Part shown: in pieces, positions 10,389-23,008 of the stretch
Numbering within the stretch: position 1 is the stretch's first letter
Layout of the letters: each line of letters opens with the position of its first letter
NCBI GenBank assembly: GCA_022225965.2
Contig: JAKJXP020000028.1
Span: forward strand, 372,001-436,000
From: Diatrype stigma
Lineage: Eukaryota > Ascomycota > Sordariomycetes > Xylariales > Diatrypaceae
Length of the DNA: 64,000 nt
Direction: 5' to 3'
Made by a program: the position numbers and the translations under genes
The notes under the pieces: model-generated
The model's database searches: none
Told to the model about the DNA's origin: nothing
Seen by the model: only the letters and a program-made list of their open reading frames with translations

Positions 10389-13300
10389 AAGCACGCAGGT
10401 ATTATAAAGTTTCTTTCTGTGATTCAAGGTCGATGAAGAAACCGACTGTTACGAATCCCGTAGATTTCAAAAGAGGGAGCTAGTCGGGGCCCCAAGGGCA
10501 TTTATATTGTCCCGTGGATAGGATGGGAGCACAGGCTGGGTGGCGCGGCCCTTTATATATGGGAGATAGATAAGGGGGCCCGGGCCTCCTTCAAGCCTTC
10601 GGCATCCCCTTTTTGGAACGCCCCTAGACGAACTGGACTTCGGGAGTAAGCAGTCACGTACATGGGTATCTATCTGTTATACCCGTCCGTAAGGCCAGCA
10701 ACATCCCGTCTGCCTATTTACCTACCTACCTACCCTGCTTTCCAGGCACATACACTTTGCTTATCTAGCCGGCCGGGACTTAGGAGGGCCAATCGCGACA
10801 GTGCCGATCCAGTTCGTGTGTCTGGCCTGGCCTGGTCTGGTCTGGTCTGTGCAGTTGTAGGACCTCGAGAGATAGATAAGAAGCGATGAGGCAGTGACAG
10901 TAACAGGTAGACGGCAGAAGTGGCAGGGGGCCGGCTGGCTGGCTACACAGCTGGCTATGAGAAAGCGTCAGACGAGCAGTGACGAAGCATCTGAACAACG
11001 GCGCAAGTTCTTATCCAGCAGTGGCTCATTGGGAGGATGTCACACGAGTGCTGGTGGTTTCGGCAAGCACATACATAGTAGTTGTTTGAGCTCCTCCCGG
11101 GCCCCTCTGCGGGCACTAAGTGAGCGAGTGACTAGTTGGATCGGACGCGTGTGCCATGTGTATCGCATCGTATTAGTTATTAATCATGAATAACAGCTCT
11201 GACAGGTCACCCAGCCGTATCTACAGGAAAACCCAGCTGCCCAGGCTCTAGCTCGCCCCTGTGGCTATCTATTACCACTACGTACTTATCACTACCTAGG
11301 TACCGTATATTCAACTCCTAGTACATGTCGTATCGTAGTCTGGTCGCACTTCATATATAAAAAGAGCATTGGAAGAGAGCGGGCTAGGCGGCACAGCAAC
11401 AAGATCCATGATGGGTATTCTTGTTATTGTAGATAAGGGCGCGAGCACTGAGCAGATCTCCCCATAAAACGGCAGCCGTGCTTATCTCGTTTCAGAAGCT
11501 GGCAACGCACAGAGATAGATAAAGTACTTATATAGATAGACTAAAGATGTATCTATAGATAGATGGATAGATAGATACAACACATATGTGTATTGTAGCT
11601 ACACCTACATATACTATGTATAGGCAGGACGGGAATTTGATAGATAAAGAACGAAGCTGCTGCCCCTTGCTTTACTTTGCTTTGCTGTGCCTTTGCCCCC
11701 TTGCCTCCGAAGGGCAATCCGGCGCTGCTTCGGGATCGGCCGGCTGATGCGGCTTATCTGCAGCGGCAGCCGCTGCAGGTACGCGGTCGATGTGGTTAAA
11801 AAGCACCCAATGTACGTAGCACAACACCCGCGCGCTTCGCTTCAGTCCGAGGAGAGGAGACGAGACTGGGCTGCGTGAAGGGATCCCCGGAGATCCTCGC
11901 GCGAAAGAGGGTTACATATGGCTGGCTGGCCGGGTTGTGTGCATGATACAGCATGGCATGTACATGCGAGATGTACATCATACATAGTCTAACTAATACA
12001 TACATAGTAGATAACGACATCGACGGGACCTGAGGGTCTCAGCTCAGGTCCTGTCCGAATCGGGTAATTCGGTTTCAAGAAAAGGAACAAAAACAAAACA
12101 GACCAGAAAGAAGAAAAAAGACAAAATTACTTCCGACACTTTGCTTTCCTTCTTCCCATCTTCTCCTCTTCCCCTCTCCCTTTCTTCAGTCATTTCCCCA
12201 TCTTCAATCCAATGCGCTGCCATGCTGCTAGCCGTGCTGCTCTCGATGAAGGAAGGAAAAAGCCGACGCCACCGTCCAACCGTGGGGTGTGGGACGCACG
12301 CATACCAGAATCCGTTTCTGTTAATAATTGCATCTCCGGCGCTTGGGGCTGGCTGGCTGGCCGGCCGGCGCATTTGCTTATCTCTGCGCTGCCCTCGAAC
12401 TTACGAGATCAAAAATGAATTGCCCTCTGCCAAACCCCCCCCCCCCCCGGGCGGTCAAGGAGGTAGGACGAGGCAAGGTAGATAGATAAGAGGGAACAAA
12501 AAAGAACCAGAGTAGAAAGCCGGCATGCTCCTCCTATCTCCCGACCTATAAATAAATACTCACCGGTTCGCTATCTCTCCTGCCGTCTGGGTATAGTATG
12601 TCTGGGTTTTCTCGATAAGCTTTCCCACTCGAATACTCTGTCTATCTGACCTAATAACCCAATCATTATATATCGGGCATTCAACAAATAAGTAGTGCCC
12701 AGCTGTTCCTGGTTCTTGAGTCCTGGTTTTTGCGAAGCACCCTTTGGCTCCCGCTCGGACAGACCCGGCCTTTACCAGCAAGGTTGTGGCTTGACCTTAA
12801 ATGAGGAAAGAAAACACCGTCTCCTATCTCATGTCGCCCCCTCCAGCGACCTTGAAAGGATGAAAGCAAGAATTCCATTTCCCATCATAGCTCTCTGGAT
12901 TTCACTGCATGAATAGTGATTGGCATGTATACATCACAGAAGAAGCTCAAGCACTATTACGCACGGAGATATTGTCACCCCTCGAGTGAGGAGTCCGTCC
13001 TATCGCCACGTCGCCCATGACCGGTTGGTAACTCGTGCTATCGCGTCGATGCCTGCCTATATTGTGGTATGCATAGGGCAATCCCTCACCGTCGCCGACT
13101 CCTACCAACCAACCTGGACTGATCCAGCATGCACGGACGTCAGCTAGGAGAACAACTGGCGGATCAACGGGCAAGAATGGCGGGCTGCCCGAGACTAAAT
13201 GCAGCATGGCTTGCTCCCAGCTTCCGGTCCGATAGGTGAAAATGTGGTGAGATGGAGGACAGGACGATGTCACACATGCATCATACGTGGAAACAGGGAC

Positions 13301-14277
13301 GGCAAGAGTGACGGCAAAAGTAACGACGACAACAGTGGCAAGATGGCACACTCCTGTGATGTTGCATGTACGAGTTGACTGGATGTACTGCATAGTGGCG
13401 GTCAAAAACATCAATGGAAAACAATCTATACACAGGTCAATAATTCGTGGCACTTCCCCAGGACAACAAGCATTCGAGCTACCAATATGTGAGGTCGCGT
13501 CACGATGCCTCTTGACAGTGCTTGCCAGGTCAGGCGGATGATAACATCGAGACGCCATGGGCCCTGGCCCTCACCGACGACAACGACGACAGCCCACCAG
13601 TGGCACCAGTGGGATGGAATAACTCTGGGTTCCGGACATGACACTCCAGCTTCCAACGCATGAGGTGGCTCCCGCATCGCATCGTACCGCATCGCGTTAT
13701 GAAGTCGACGCCACTTATGCGTCCATTCTCGCATCACGGGACTCGACAGCTCACCGTGCAGCCAAAGTGAGCGCATGACACGTCCCATTACACCGGAACC
13801 AGTTCTGGCCTTCGGCCCGCGCCAATCGGCTGCTAATGTAGGAACAATCTGGAGAAGAGGGTGAGAAGTTCGGTGATGCCGAAAGCAAGGCCAGTGCTAC
13901 TTATGAGCTGCACGTCGAAGCAAGCACACACCTAGATATACCGCAGCAAGCAGTATTTCGATTGGAAGCTCTCCCACCGGCATGGTTTCCACATGCCTGG
14001 CTGGTTATGGTGCATGCAAGAGGGCCTGAGGGTGTCTAGGAGGCCATGAGGAACGTTTGGTTGGCTGCACACCTGACAGCTGATGGATGTAGCACTAGGC
14101 GATACCTATGCTCCCTCGCTTGGCGGTCTGTCTGTTTGTAAGTCGTTGGCTGGCTGGCTGGCTTCACATACAATGACGGGTCATGAGAGATATTCCACTT
14201 GGATGACGGTCTCGACTCGATGCATCGATCTAATGTGGCGGGCGAGTCTTGCCTGGGCTCTCCCTCTCCTACCTATA

Positions 14278-14313
14278 GGCACCTAGGCACCTAGGCACCT
14301 AATCACTTAGGCA
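14278..14313. repeat. CACCTAGG short tandem repeat
   Basis: Three to four copies of GGCACCTA. It is a local amplification of the CCTAGG word dispersed through the intergenic DNA of this window. Confidence 0.7.
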
Positions 14314-17313
14314 GTTTGGCTAGCTATTAGCTGGCGTTAACGCTTACTACTAGGTGTGTATAGTGCTTACAAGCCGACGAGACGATCGAGACGAATGTCC
14401 CGGAACCAACCCTGCATACATACTTGTATGTATGTAGTAATACATATGTACGTGTATGTACTATGCACGCCGAGGATGGTGGGGCATCGATAGCCTGTTA
14501 GCCACGTGCAGCGGCAGCAGGCCCTGGTTCTTTCTTCCAAGGTTCAGGCTGTCCGACGCCTCCACACGGGAGAAAAGGGCTGCTGTTCCGCGACGACCCG
14601 CCGTGATCGGAGGCGAGGCGTACGTACATACCGATACCTACATACCTACCAGCCGACCTACGAAAAAGTTCTACTCGCCTATATACTTGCCTACTCAGGA
14701 CACGACACCTCGGTCGCACCGCACGATACAAGGGGGCATTGGTTCGATTGCGTTTTCTCTCGGCTTGGGTCGATCGATACATACGCTGGTGGCTGGCCGG
14801 CCGGCTGGCTGGCAGGATCGCGGGCAGGTAATGATGCATTGCATGCGCATGAATGAGCACATGGCCACACCACGGTTGAGGAGCGGGCTTTGCCGGGCTT
14901 TGAACTTGGACGGATCCCCTTTCCAGTCAGAAGCGTTGCGAGGCAAGATCATCATGGCCGTTCGTGGTCGCGTTGCTCGCTCGGATCATAGTCCTGTCGA
15001 TTCACCATCAATGCTTGGCAGGCTTACCTATTGCACGCCTAAAGACCAGCCGCCACGCCTAAAAACCAGCCGCCAGCCTTTCATGCCAGCCCGGCCGTCA
15101 GCCTGAGAAATGCAGCAGAACTAGACGGGCAGGGCGGGCAGGGTTCGCCTATGGCGGGCGTTGTGGATGTTGGAAGTCAAGGTGTGAGCGAGCGAGCGAG
15201 CGAGCAAGCGCGGGAAGGATTGTGTGAGCTTGATCGTGAGCGCGAGCGTCTCCAGGTCCCGCGTTCCACTTTGCTTGGCATGGCACCAAAAGTTGAAAGC
15301 ATTTGTGGAGCAGCCGGCTCTCGCTCGCTCGCTCTTGCATGGGCACTGGGCAGACATCCGTACCGTACGAGTCAAGAAAGCTTTGCAACTCTTACCGAAT
15401 CAGGGAAGTCCATCCGAGCCGGTCTTGGCTTCTGCGACCTCGGCATCAACTTGCCGCAACTACAACCAACCCAGCCCAGACGAGCGGAACAAAGAGAGAG
15501 GAGAGGGGTCGACGAAGAGAATCATTTACATAGTCCCTACCACTGCAGGGTTATAGGTTACCAGGCAAGCCCTTCGTGCGGCTTTACGGCTTGGTAGGTA
15601 ACCTGGAAGTATGCTCGGTATGTATTGCCCCAATTCACTATCAAAACTCGCTACTACCTAGTAGTTTAGGTGGTATGTATGCAATTTTTTCTTTCTTTCC
15701 AGGTTCTCTTCACTGCTTTCGGCCCGCTGTCTTAGAGCATGCCGGGCCCTTTCCAGAACCTCGTCTAGCCAGCCAGGCCGCGGGTAGGGCGACTACATAC
15801 TATGTATGTACCTACATAGGTAGCTAGTGCACGCCTTGAAATCTACCGCCAGCATGTGTGCCCTTACTATGCTACGGCGGAGAATTAGCTAGGAGAAGTA
15901 TGAGACAGAGGCGAAAAATTTCTAGTATATTCTGGAGAATACCAAAATGTTCCATACAATACAATTCAAATAGATGCGCGGCCATTAGGCGAGCTTCGGC
16001 TGTGACGGCGAGGGGGAGGCTTGCGGGCGGCTCCCGGCCCAGTGGGTAAATGCAAATCGTGAGGTTGCCAAGTCCTTAGGCCAACCGTGATACAAAAAAT
16101 ACAACAAAAAATATGGCGATGGACCCGCGTGGCCGGAGGGGTTGGTCGTTGCCGTTGTAACCCCCTCAAGACGGACTCGGACGACCGTGTGCAAAGCGAG
16201 GTTGAGGACATGCAGGCAGGCAGGGTATCGTGACTATGCACTATGTAAGGGCGTTGATTTGATCTACCTGCTGACCTACCTAGGTAAGTAGCTAGCTACA
16301 CACGTACATATATAGGTATATATAGGTGGCTCATATATATATACACTCCCCGGCGCTGACTTCAGCTGCCACTTGACTCGGTTGCAGATGGAGCAAGGTA
16401 CATACAAAACTCGGAGGTAGTTTCTCGAATATGAACAAGCATCTAGGCATGAAACACCACAACAGGATCCATATCGCGATGAAAGTGCCATGGATAAGAG
16501 TTGAGATATTGAGACAGGGCAACTCGCCAGATAGGAAGACATATGTATAGACACCCGCAGGGCGACTGGCCCCTTGGTTCGTACATAGATGATAGCAGGG
16601 AGAAAGAAAGCCATCGTAAACGCATGAACCGCATGATTATTTTTCCTCGCCTCCGTAAAAACTCCTTATATCTTCTGGCGTGCCAGCCTGGTGACCCTTT
16701 TTTTGTCCTTTTTTTTTTCTCCCCCACGAATCTAAACTCCGGAACTTGTCGTCTCCTTCCAAATGAAGATTATAAAATTCGAAAATCGTACTATACCGTG
16801 TAGACCAGATCGAGCCCACGGGAGCAATATGAAATAGAAGCCACGGAATTTCTCTCGCCCACCTGACCCGATGTCTGAATGAAATTGTTTTCCTTTTCCC
16901 CTTTTTTCTTCGGTAATCTTTGAAAACAGCAACGCAACCGCCGGCCGTGGGTATCATGCTAGTTGCCGTCCTTGAAAATGCTTCAGAAAGATGCCGCCAT
17001 CCCATTGGGAATATGATACGAGTTCGTTTTTTTGCTGTAAACCAGAGCTGCACAGCCGCATGTAGCATCGTTGTCGTGGTCATCGTCTGCTTCGTCTCGA
17101 GCCCTCATAACCTTCTGTATTCTCGTCTTCAAGCTCCGTTTTTTACTCCTCCCCCCAGTTGACTTAACGTCCCATGCAATTATGGCTGTTGTCCGTTTAG
17201 TATTGCAGCATATGTACTCCGGAATGCAAAAATTTTCCGGCCATCATGGAAACTGCTGCTAAAATCCGCAACACCGACATGTTGTGTCCATGCGCCCAGT
17301 GCTTGTCTGCAAA

Positions 17314-18776
17314 CTACCGCATATTACTCGTATCGAAACTGAACTGAGTTGGAAAAGCCATCGAGGCGCTAAGTCCGAAGGGATCCCAATCCAGAGCCGG
17401 GTCGAGGAGTTGGCTCATGCTCGGGTATCCTTGACCGTGCGTCTGTGCACCCTGCTCCGAGTGCGCTGCTGACGTAGGTTGCCCGGGAGGGCCGCTCGTT
17501 GCTGGAGGCACATGCATCGGTCGTTGTGGCTGCTGCGGCTGCTGTTGGTGGTGGTGGTGCTGCTGTTGCTGCTGGACACCCGGATATGCCGAGTATGGGT
17601 TTGGTCCTGATGTTTCGGGCTCGACATCATCTATCATCTCGTTGGGCGCATCGTACTCCTGTTCTGTACTCACGGGTTAAACCTAGGACGTCAAAGTTCT
17701 ATTAAAGGGGAAAAGAAACGGGTCAGCTTGCCCAGTTGTTCGATATGGCTCTGGAACGATTGGTTGGGGTAGAACCCATGATCTCGGCTACCGGGGGGCC
17801 GTGGCGGCTGTGGCATCGGTTGACGACTTGGAGGCGCCATGCCTGGCATAGGAGGCATCTGCGGTTTCATATGCGGTGGTATAGCTGTGGGCATCGGTGG
17901 ATGGGCCGACGTGGTTGGAGAGGCTAAGCTTTGAGTGTTGCTGTAATTGGGGGTGGGATTAGTTGGGGAAGCTCCAGGTGGCGTTGGCCTGGTCTTGGGA
18001 GATGCCGTGGAATGCTGAAAGCCATGGATGGGCGGTGGCAAGGAGGCAATGCCCGGCTCAAGTTTCGGAGCAATGCTAGAAGCGGATCTCCGTGAATGAT
18101 GGTGTCTGCTCAATATCGCCCGTTGGATTGGTGGTGGCTGCACGATATTCGGGGGCATGTGAGATGGTCCAAGGTTTGGGCTACCGGTCTTAGCGCGCAG
18201 CTCAGCTTGAACATCGATGCCTTCACCGTGTCAGTAAGCGACCTGCAACCGAAGCAATCCGAAGATGTGGAACTGACCTTTCTCAAGGAGAATTCTCTCT
18301 AGGAGAGAGTTTTTGTAGCGCAACATCAGGCATTCGTCTGCTGCACTACGGTGGGCGGCCTGCAGATTGGATAAGTTGGACTCATGGACTCTGATGGTCT
18401 CTTCCAGCTGCTTGATGTATTCCGTTCGACGCTCTCGGAACGCGGCCTGTGCTTGGCGGTTCCTTTGCTTGCGCTCTTCTGAGGTTGCGTAGATCTATTA
18501 CTAAGTTAACAACTCCAACGCCCCAAGGCAAAACGACGTGTCAAGGGACCAGGAAGGTAACTCTTCTCCTCTACTTCGCAATGGCGAATGTGATGATACG
18601 CGTAGAAGCGACGCAGTCTGACTTACAGGTTTGCGCCCACCCTTGCGTTTTGCAGGTTGACTTTCTTGAGGGGCGGACGATGGATCGGGTTCAAGTTCAG
18701 GGCTCGAGACTATAGACCCGTCTTCAGAGCCATCTCTGGTTGGTTCTTTCTTGTCTATAGACATGCTGTCCGACAT
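17314..18776 (-). CDS. bZIP transcription factor (Yap/AP-1-like basic region)
   Basis: Model: complement of 17314-17663, 17720-18220, 18278-18494 and 18627-18776; 405 residues. It starts MSDSMSIDKKEPTRD, followed by a basic GRKP segment. The bZIP begins at residue 51: the basic region is ERKQRNRQAQAAFRERR, with the NxxAQxxFR signature (N62, A65, Q66, F69, R70) of fungal Yap/AP-1-type factors. The zipper follows from L80 as a heptad-rich helix to about residue 122. The rest is Pro/Ser-rich and of low complexity, with a conserved-looking QLGKLTQQEYDAP junction built across intron 3 and a Gln/His tract near residue 325. Nuclear, expected to bind DNA as a dimer and probably a regulator of stress or nutrition genes. 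The exact orthologue is not recognised. The gene stands alone, with several kb of gene-free DNA on both sides. Confidence 0.9.
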
Positions 18777-20582
18777 GACACTTCTGTAAGGAGACGATTG
18801 CCGCGCGGCGACAAACGTCTCTCAAACGAGAGCAGACCTTGACGCGCCTTACGATTGGCGAAACGGCAGCCGCCTTCTGCGGTTGATGGCCTGTTACTTT
18901 CTGACCGAGGCCGGTGTAAGTGAGCGAAGCCACCCTTCACTTTAGGTTGTGATGGTGAGTTCAGGTCTCTCTCGAGTCTATGGGCTAATCCCCGAGAACC
19001 GAATGCCTATACGCGTCCTGGCAAGGCAAGATGGAACGGACAAATGACAGGACCGTCCTAGGATCCTTGAGGAACTGATGCACACGAACGCAGCGCTAAT
19101 TCAGTACATAATCCGGGGAAAGGGTGAACCCGACAGCCTGGTAGGGGGTCTCGAAGTCTCAAGGGAATATCCAAAGCTAATACGATGATGCAAGCGGCTC
19201 TTGAGGGGTCGATATGTATAGATTTGATAATGGGAAATCCAGACTGACTAGGTACGGTAAGGTATAATATGGTGACAGGTTGTGGTGAAGTAAGAAAAAA
19301 AGGTAGGCTGCTTGGTCTTATGTAATTAAAACACCCGAGAGGGCGGCGTAGGTGTGTGGAACGGGTCTATGAGTGGCTTTTCAACTTTATTAAAGGAAGT
19401 CCATATTAGTCCCGATGACGACAGGCAACGGAGACGATTCAGACTCGACGAAGAGATTTTTTTTTTCTTCACTTTTTTTTTCTCTCTTTGCCTTTGCTGA
19501 GTTTGAGCGGATGCGCCTGGTTGGTCTCTGGTGAGCTAAGACACTACCTAAGCCGGGTGTATGTACCTACAGAAGGTGGGTAGGCGTGGTAGGGCGAGGC
19601 AACTTTGGATCTTGGTGGGAGTGGTGGTATAGGTGGTATACGGGGGAGGTATAAGGTATACTTCAAGCCTGGAGGTTCGTATGGTGGGCTGGCGGGCTGG
19701 CGGGCTGGCTGGCTGGCTGGTCACGGCTGGCGTGAGGTGGGAGCAGGGGAGCTCCTGTCGACTTCGGGGAGCGTTTTTAGTTGATGGGTCCTGTGAAGGT
19801 GGATAGCGTTGTTAGTGGCTGAAGGTTCCAGTTGCTGCGTGTTGGCGAAATGTGGACAGGGTCCAGGGGGTCCAGGTACCCTCAATAGTGTCCGCAGCCG
19901 CTAGCGAATAGTGGGCAGAACGGTCCGAGATCCAATATCACGTCTTTTCTCCCCCTCAAACCCATCCATTTGCAAGCTATTCTGCCTGTCTGCCTGTCTG
20001 CCTGTCTGCCGTGCCCAAGGAACACGGCTAGAAGCTAGCTGGTTGTCAAGTAACCTAATCTGGATGATTCAGGGTGGTTGAAGAGCTATAGCCAATTTTA
20101 GACAGCGCCAGTTCCTGAAGGACTCCAAAAGGGGATCAAGTCAAAGGAGTTAAGTGTCCGCCTGGCACGCAGCTAAGCAGCTAATGTAGAACCACAACAC
20201 CTGAACGCCTGGACGCCCAGCAGCTCACTGCCACGAAGCTCTGGTAGCTAGCTGGATTGACGGATCCTATTGGTCTCGTGACCATTGGGACCATGAGCAG
20301 GATAGCGCGATGTTCTAAAACCATGCAATCTGTCGCATCCAAAGGGTAATATCACGATGATCTGAGATGCTCGGGTGGAGCTAGGAGATCATCAGTATAT
20401 CGTTGTGTGGGCTGAGGGGCTACAGAAGTGGTTCGAAGCCGAGTTGTCCTGGGGGTCTTGGGGTCTTGGGGTCTTAGGGTCTACATATGTTTGAGCTATT
20501 TGTTAGGCAGCTATCTCATATATGAGTGAATCTGCAGGTACCTGCCACTATGGCACTCCGCTGTCCACGTTCCTGCTTCTTA

Positions 20583-20616
20583 CATGGAGTTCTCACATGG
20601 AGTTCTCACATGGAGA
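20583..20616. repeat. 13-bp tandem repeat (CATGGAGTTCTCA)
   Basis: Two and a half perfect copies in tandem, visible by eye. Intergenic. Confidence 0.8.
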
Positions 20617-22972
20617 GCTAGGCACACTGGGTCCACGATGCATCTAGGACAGACAATCCGACACCATCATAGCATCATAGCTGGCTGTTCTACGCCAGCC
20701 CTTGTTATACGGCATCCCGTTCCTCGTCCGGCTGTCGGTGCACAGCTGGGGGTGACTAGCCCTACTCGATGCATGAGACTGTTCCACGGCTGCAGCCCCT
20801 GCAAGGAACTGATGTGTTTATGTAAAAGGCATCATCCAGGGAGCAGAAAGGACCTTCTAATATTGACCGGCGCTTAGGACCCTTGTTTAGCATGGATATC
20901 ATCCCTGACTTGGTGTGTAACCGGCTACTACCTATAGTCATTACTGAGAAATCTGGCAGCGAATGTGAACTGCTTGGGAACCATATCAATTAACTGAACA
21001 ACTTGCAGCTACTTCTTTCCTTTTCTACACATGAGTATGATCAAGTTTGGCACACAAAATCGTCAAACCAAGATATCTATACCCCTTACACAACAGAAGC
21101 TGTGCTCTGTAAGAGCCCATGTCTTTCAAATTCACCTTCGCCTTCTCCTGTGGCGCCCTCCTCCCACCGTGCCGGTAGGCTAAGTAAAATGACAGTCAGA
21201 AGGTATGAAAAGCCAAAACGACGTTTTGTCAACTCGACACCCTACCCTTGCAGCTGCCTTGATACACTCAGCGATGTACAATTGGTGGCTAGCAGTCGAA
21301 TTTCGCAGACAAATCTCAAGCCTCCATGAATCGATTGTGTGTCTAGGTACCTAGCGTACGTCTAGGCAATGTGGTTGTCAGGAAGTGAGATCGTAGCTGA
21401 TGTAAGCCTGGATACTGCTTGAACATGTGGACTGGCTACGGTTCCTCGAGACTCAGAATCCGAGCCAGGTATAATTGCTCCCATAACGTGACCGCAGGCC
21501 AGAGAGCAAGAGGCAAACGATACAGGAACATGATAGAAGGCGAAGTTAGCATGGGGATGCAGCCATGCTACCATAATCTCTCACCGACCACATGTTGTGA
21601 GACACGACGTTGGAGCAGCGAGGAGATGTCGGTTCCGGTAGCCATTTCGAGTCCCTCCAACAGTGTCAATGACCGCATACATTCAATCCCCTTGGTTCAC
21701 TCGTCGACGATGACTGGATTGACACGTATAGGTGAGGTAGGTAGAAGTTATAACTGGCCGGAGACTGCAGTTCTTGTGTCGGCGTCTCCGGCAAATGACG
21801 GCCCAGCAATTGCGCCTGGGTAAAACGCTCGGGGAGAAGAGAGAAAGAGACAATGTCACCATCTGTCCAATCAGGTCTAGCTGAACAGTTGAGCCAGTAT
21901 ACGTGATTCATCAGTGTGATAGTGCAATAACTGATCCCAGCCATGGTATTCAAGCACCAGAGAAGGATCTCAAGGACGTGGCTTTTTGCCTCTTCACCGC
22001 AAGCATTGCTTGACTCTTTCGCTTGAGTAGTACCTACTACCTAGTGAGTTAGACAACAAGTGATGAAGTAGTTATGATGTCTGCCCCTCTATTTCTATAG
22101 GGACGGAATGTCTCCGCTGTTACGGCTCCTGGTTTGACACGCAGAATAGGGGATACTCCGCGCTCGACACTTGTAATTGGTATATGTCGGGTGTGGTTAT
22201 GAAAGGATGTGATGTAAAATGGAAACTATAGACATTCCTCAGCTGACTGTTCGACTCAATTACCTGCTAGGTAAAAGTAGCCACCCTTTGAATAAAGGCG
22301 ACGTCAATTACACGCTGCATGCGTTACACAAGATATACTGTTTAATGTACCTTGTATTTACTGTGTATGCGGGTGGCTTTATTTCAATCCCTCAATTCCA
22401 GACTTCTGGAGCTGCCAGCATAAGCTTGACACCTACGCCACTCGCCGCCAACTGTCATTATAGAGCGAGCCTGCCAGTGCACCACTGATGATCGAAGTTT
22501 TACATCTCCGAGGAGGTACTTGGGGTATTGTATTGTAGGTACAATACTATGGACTCTCCAGAGCACTTACTGACCAACCACGCGTAGTTTTTGAGTCTAA
22601 CGACGGATCCCGGGTTCGTGCCATCGCCCGTCCGTATAATTAGACAGGCTGCAGACAGGCCACTGACACAATACCGAAGAGGGCAGGGTAACGCACCCGC
22701 AGCTTGCCAACAATAAGGTATATATAGTTGTGAATACTTGGTACTACTTTGGACTCTTCCAAGATAACAACCTTTTGCAGAAGAACCCCAATTCCACCGT
22801 TCGAACTGTGGTCCAATGTTATAGGCCTGCAATTACCTACCTAGGTAGGTAGGTAGACAAGGTAGTGTATATCCGGTGTGTGCATACATACATGTATGTA
22901 TATAATATACTCTACGCATCGCTTCCGGCACTGTAGTGCAATACATATATGTAGTAGAGTACCTACCTAGGT

Positions 22973-23008
22973 ACTACCTACAGCACTACCTACAGCACTA
23001 CCTACAGC
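22973..23008. repeat. 12-bp tandem repeat (ACTACCTACAGC), three copies
   Basis: Three perfect tandem copies, directly preceded by a palindromic ACCTACCTAGGTA word. There are no spacers, so it is not a CRISPR-like array. Confidence 0.85.

Larger units (their letters stand above)
7589..17313. other. Long gene-poor stretch (about 9.7 kb)
   Basis: No protein gene can be defended. Open frames up to 216 codons exist (12947-13558 minus, 14456-15106 plus), but they show no family motif, no splice partners and contain simple-repeat translations. Visible instead: GGAGCA repeats at 10356-10388, GATA-rich DNA at 11510-11580, a run of C at 12435-12448, CACCTAGG repeats at 14278-14313, GAGC repeats at 15184-15207, GGCT tandem runs near 10930, 12350, 14150 and 14790, and many TACCTA/CCTAGG words. 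A small intron-rich or noncoding transcript cannot be excluded. Confidence 0.45.

Noticed and set aside
12947..13558. A 203-codon minus-strand frame
   Set aside because: Odd composition, no domain, no splice partners; a chance frame in a gene-poor stretch.
14456..15106. A 216-codon plus-strand frame
   Set aside because: No family motif, contains translated TACCTACATA and GGCT repeats, several competing frames of equal length cover the same DNA.
20430..20450. Perfect B-box-like GGTTCGAAGCC on the plus strand
   Set aside because: No A box upstream at tRNA distance and the flanks do not form a T-stem.
22560..22640. tRNA-like remnant with GGGTTCGTGCC
   Set aside because: B box has a mismatch at an invariant position and no acceptor pairing or terminator was found.
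22973..23008. Regular direct repeats resembling a CRISPR array
   Set aside because: The 12-bp units are contiguous with no spacers, and the genome is eukaryotic.
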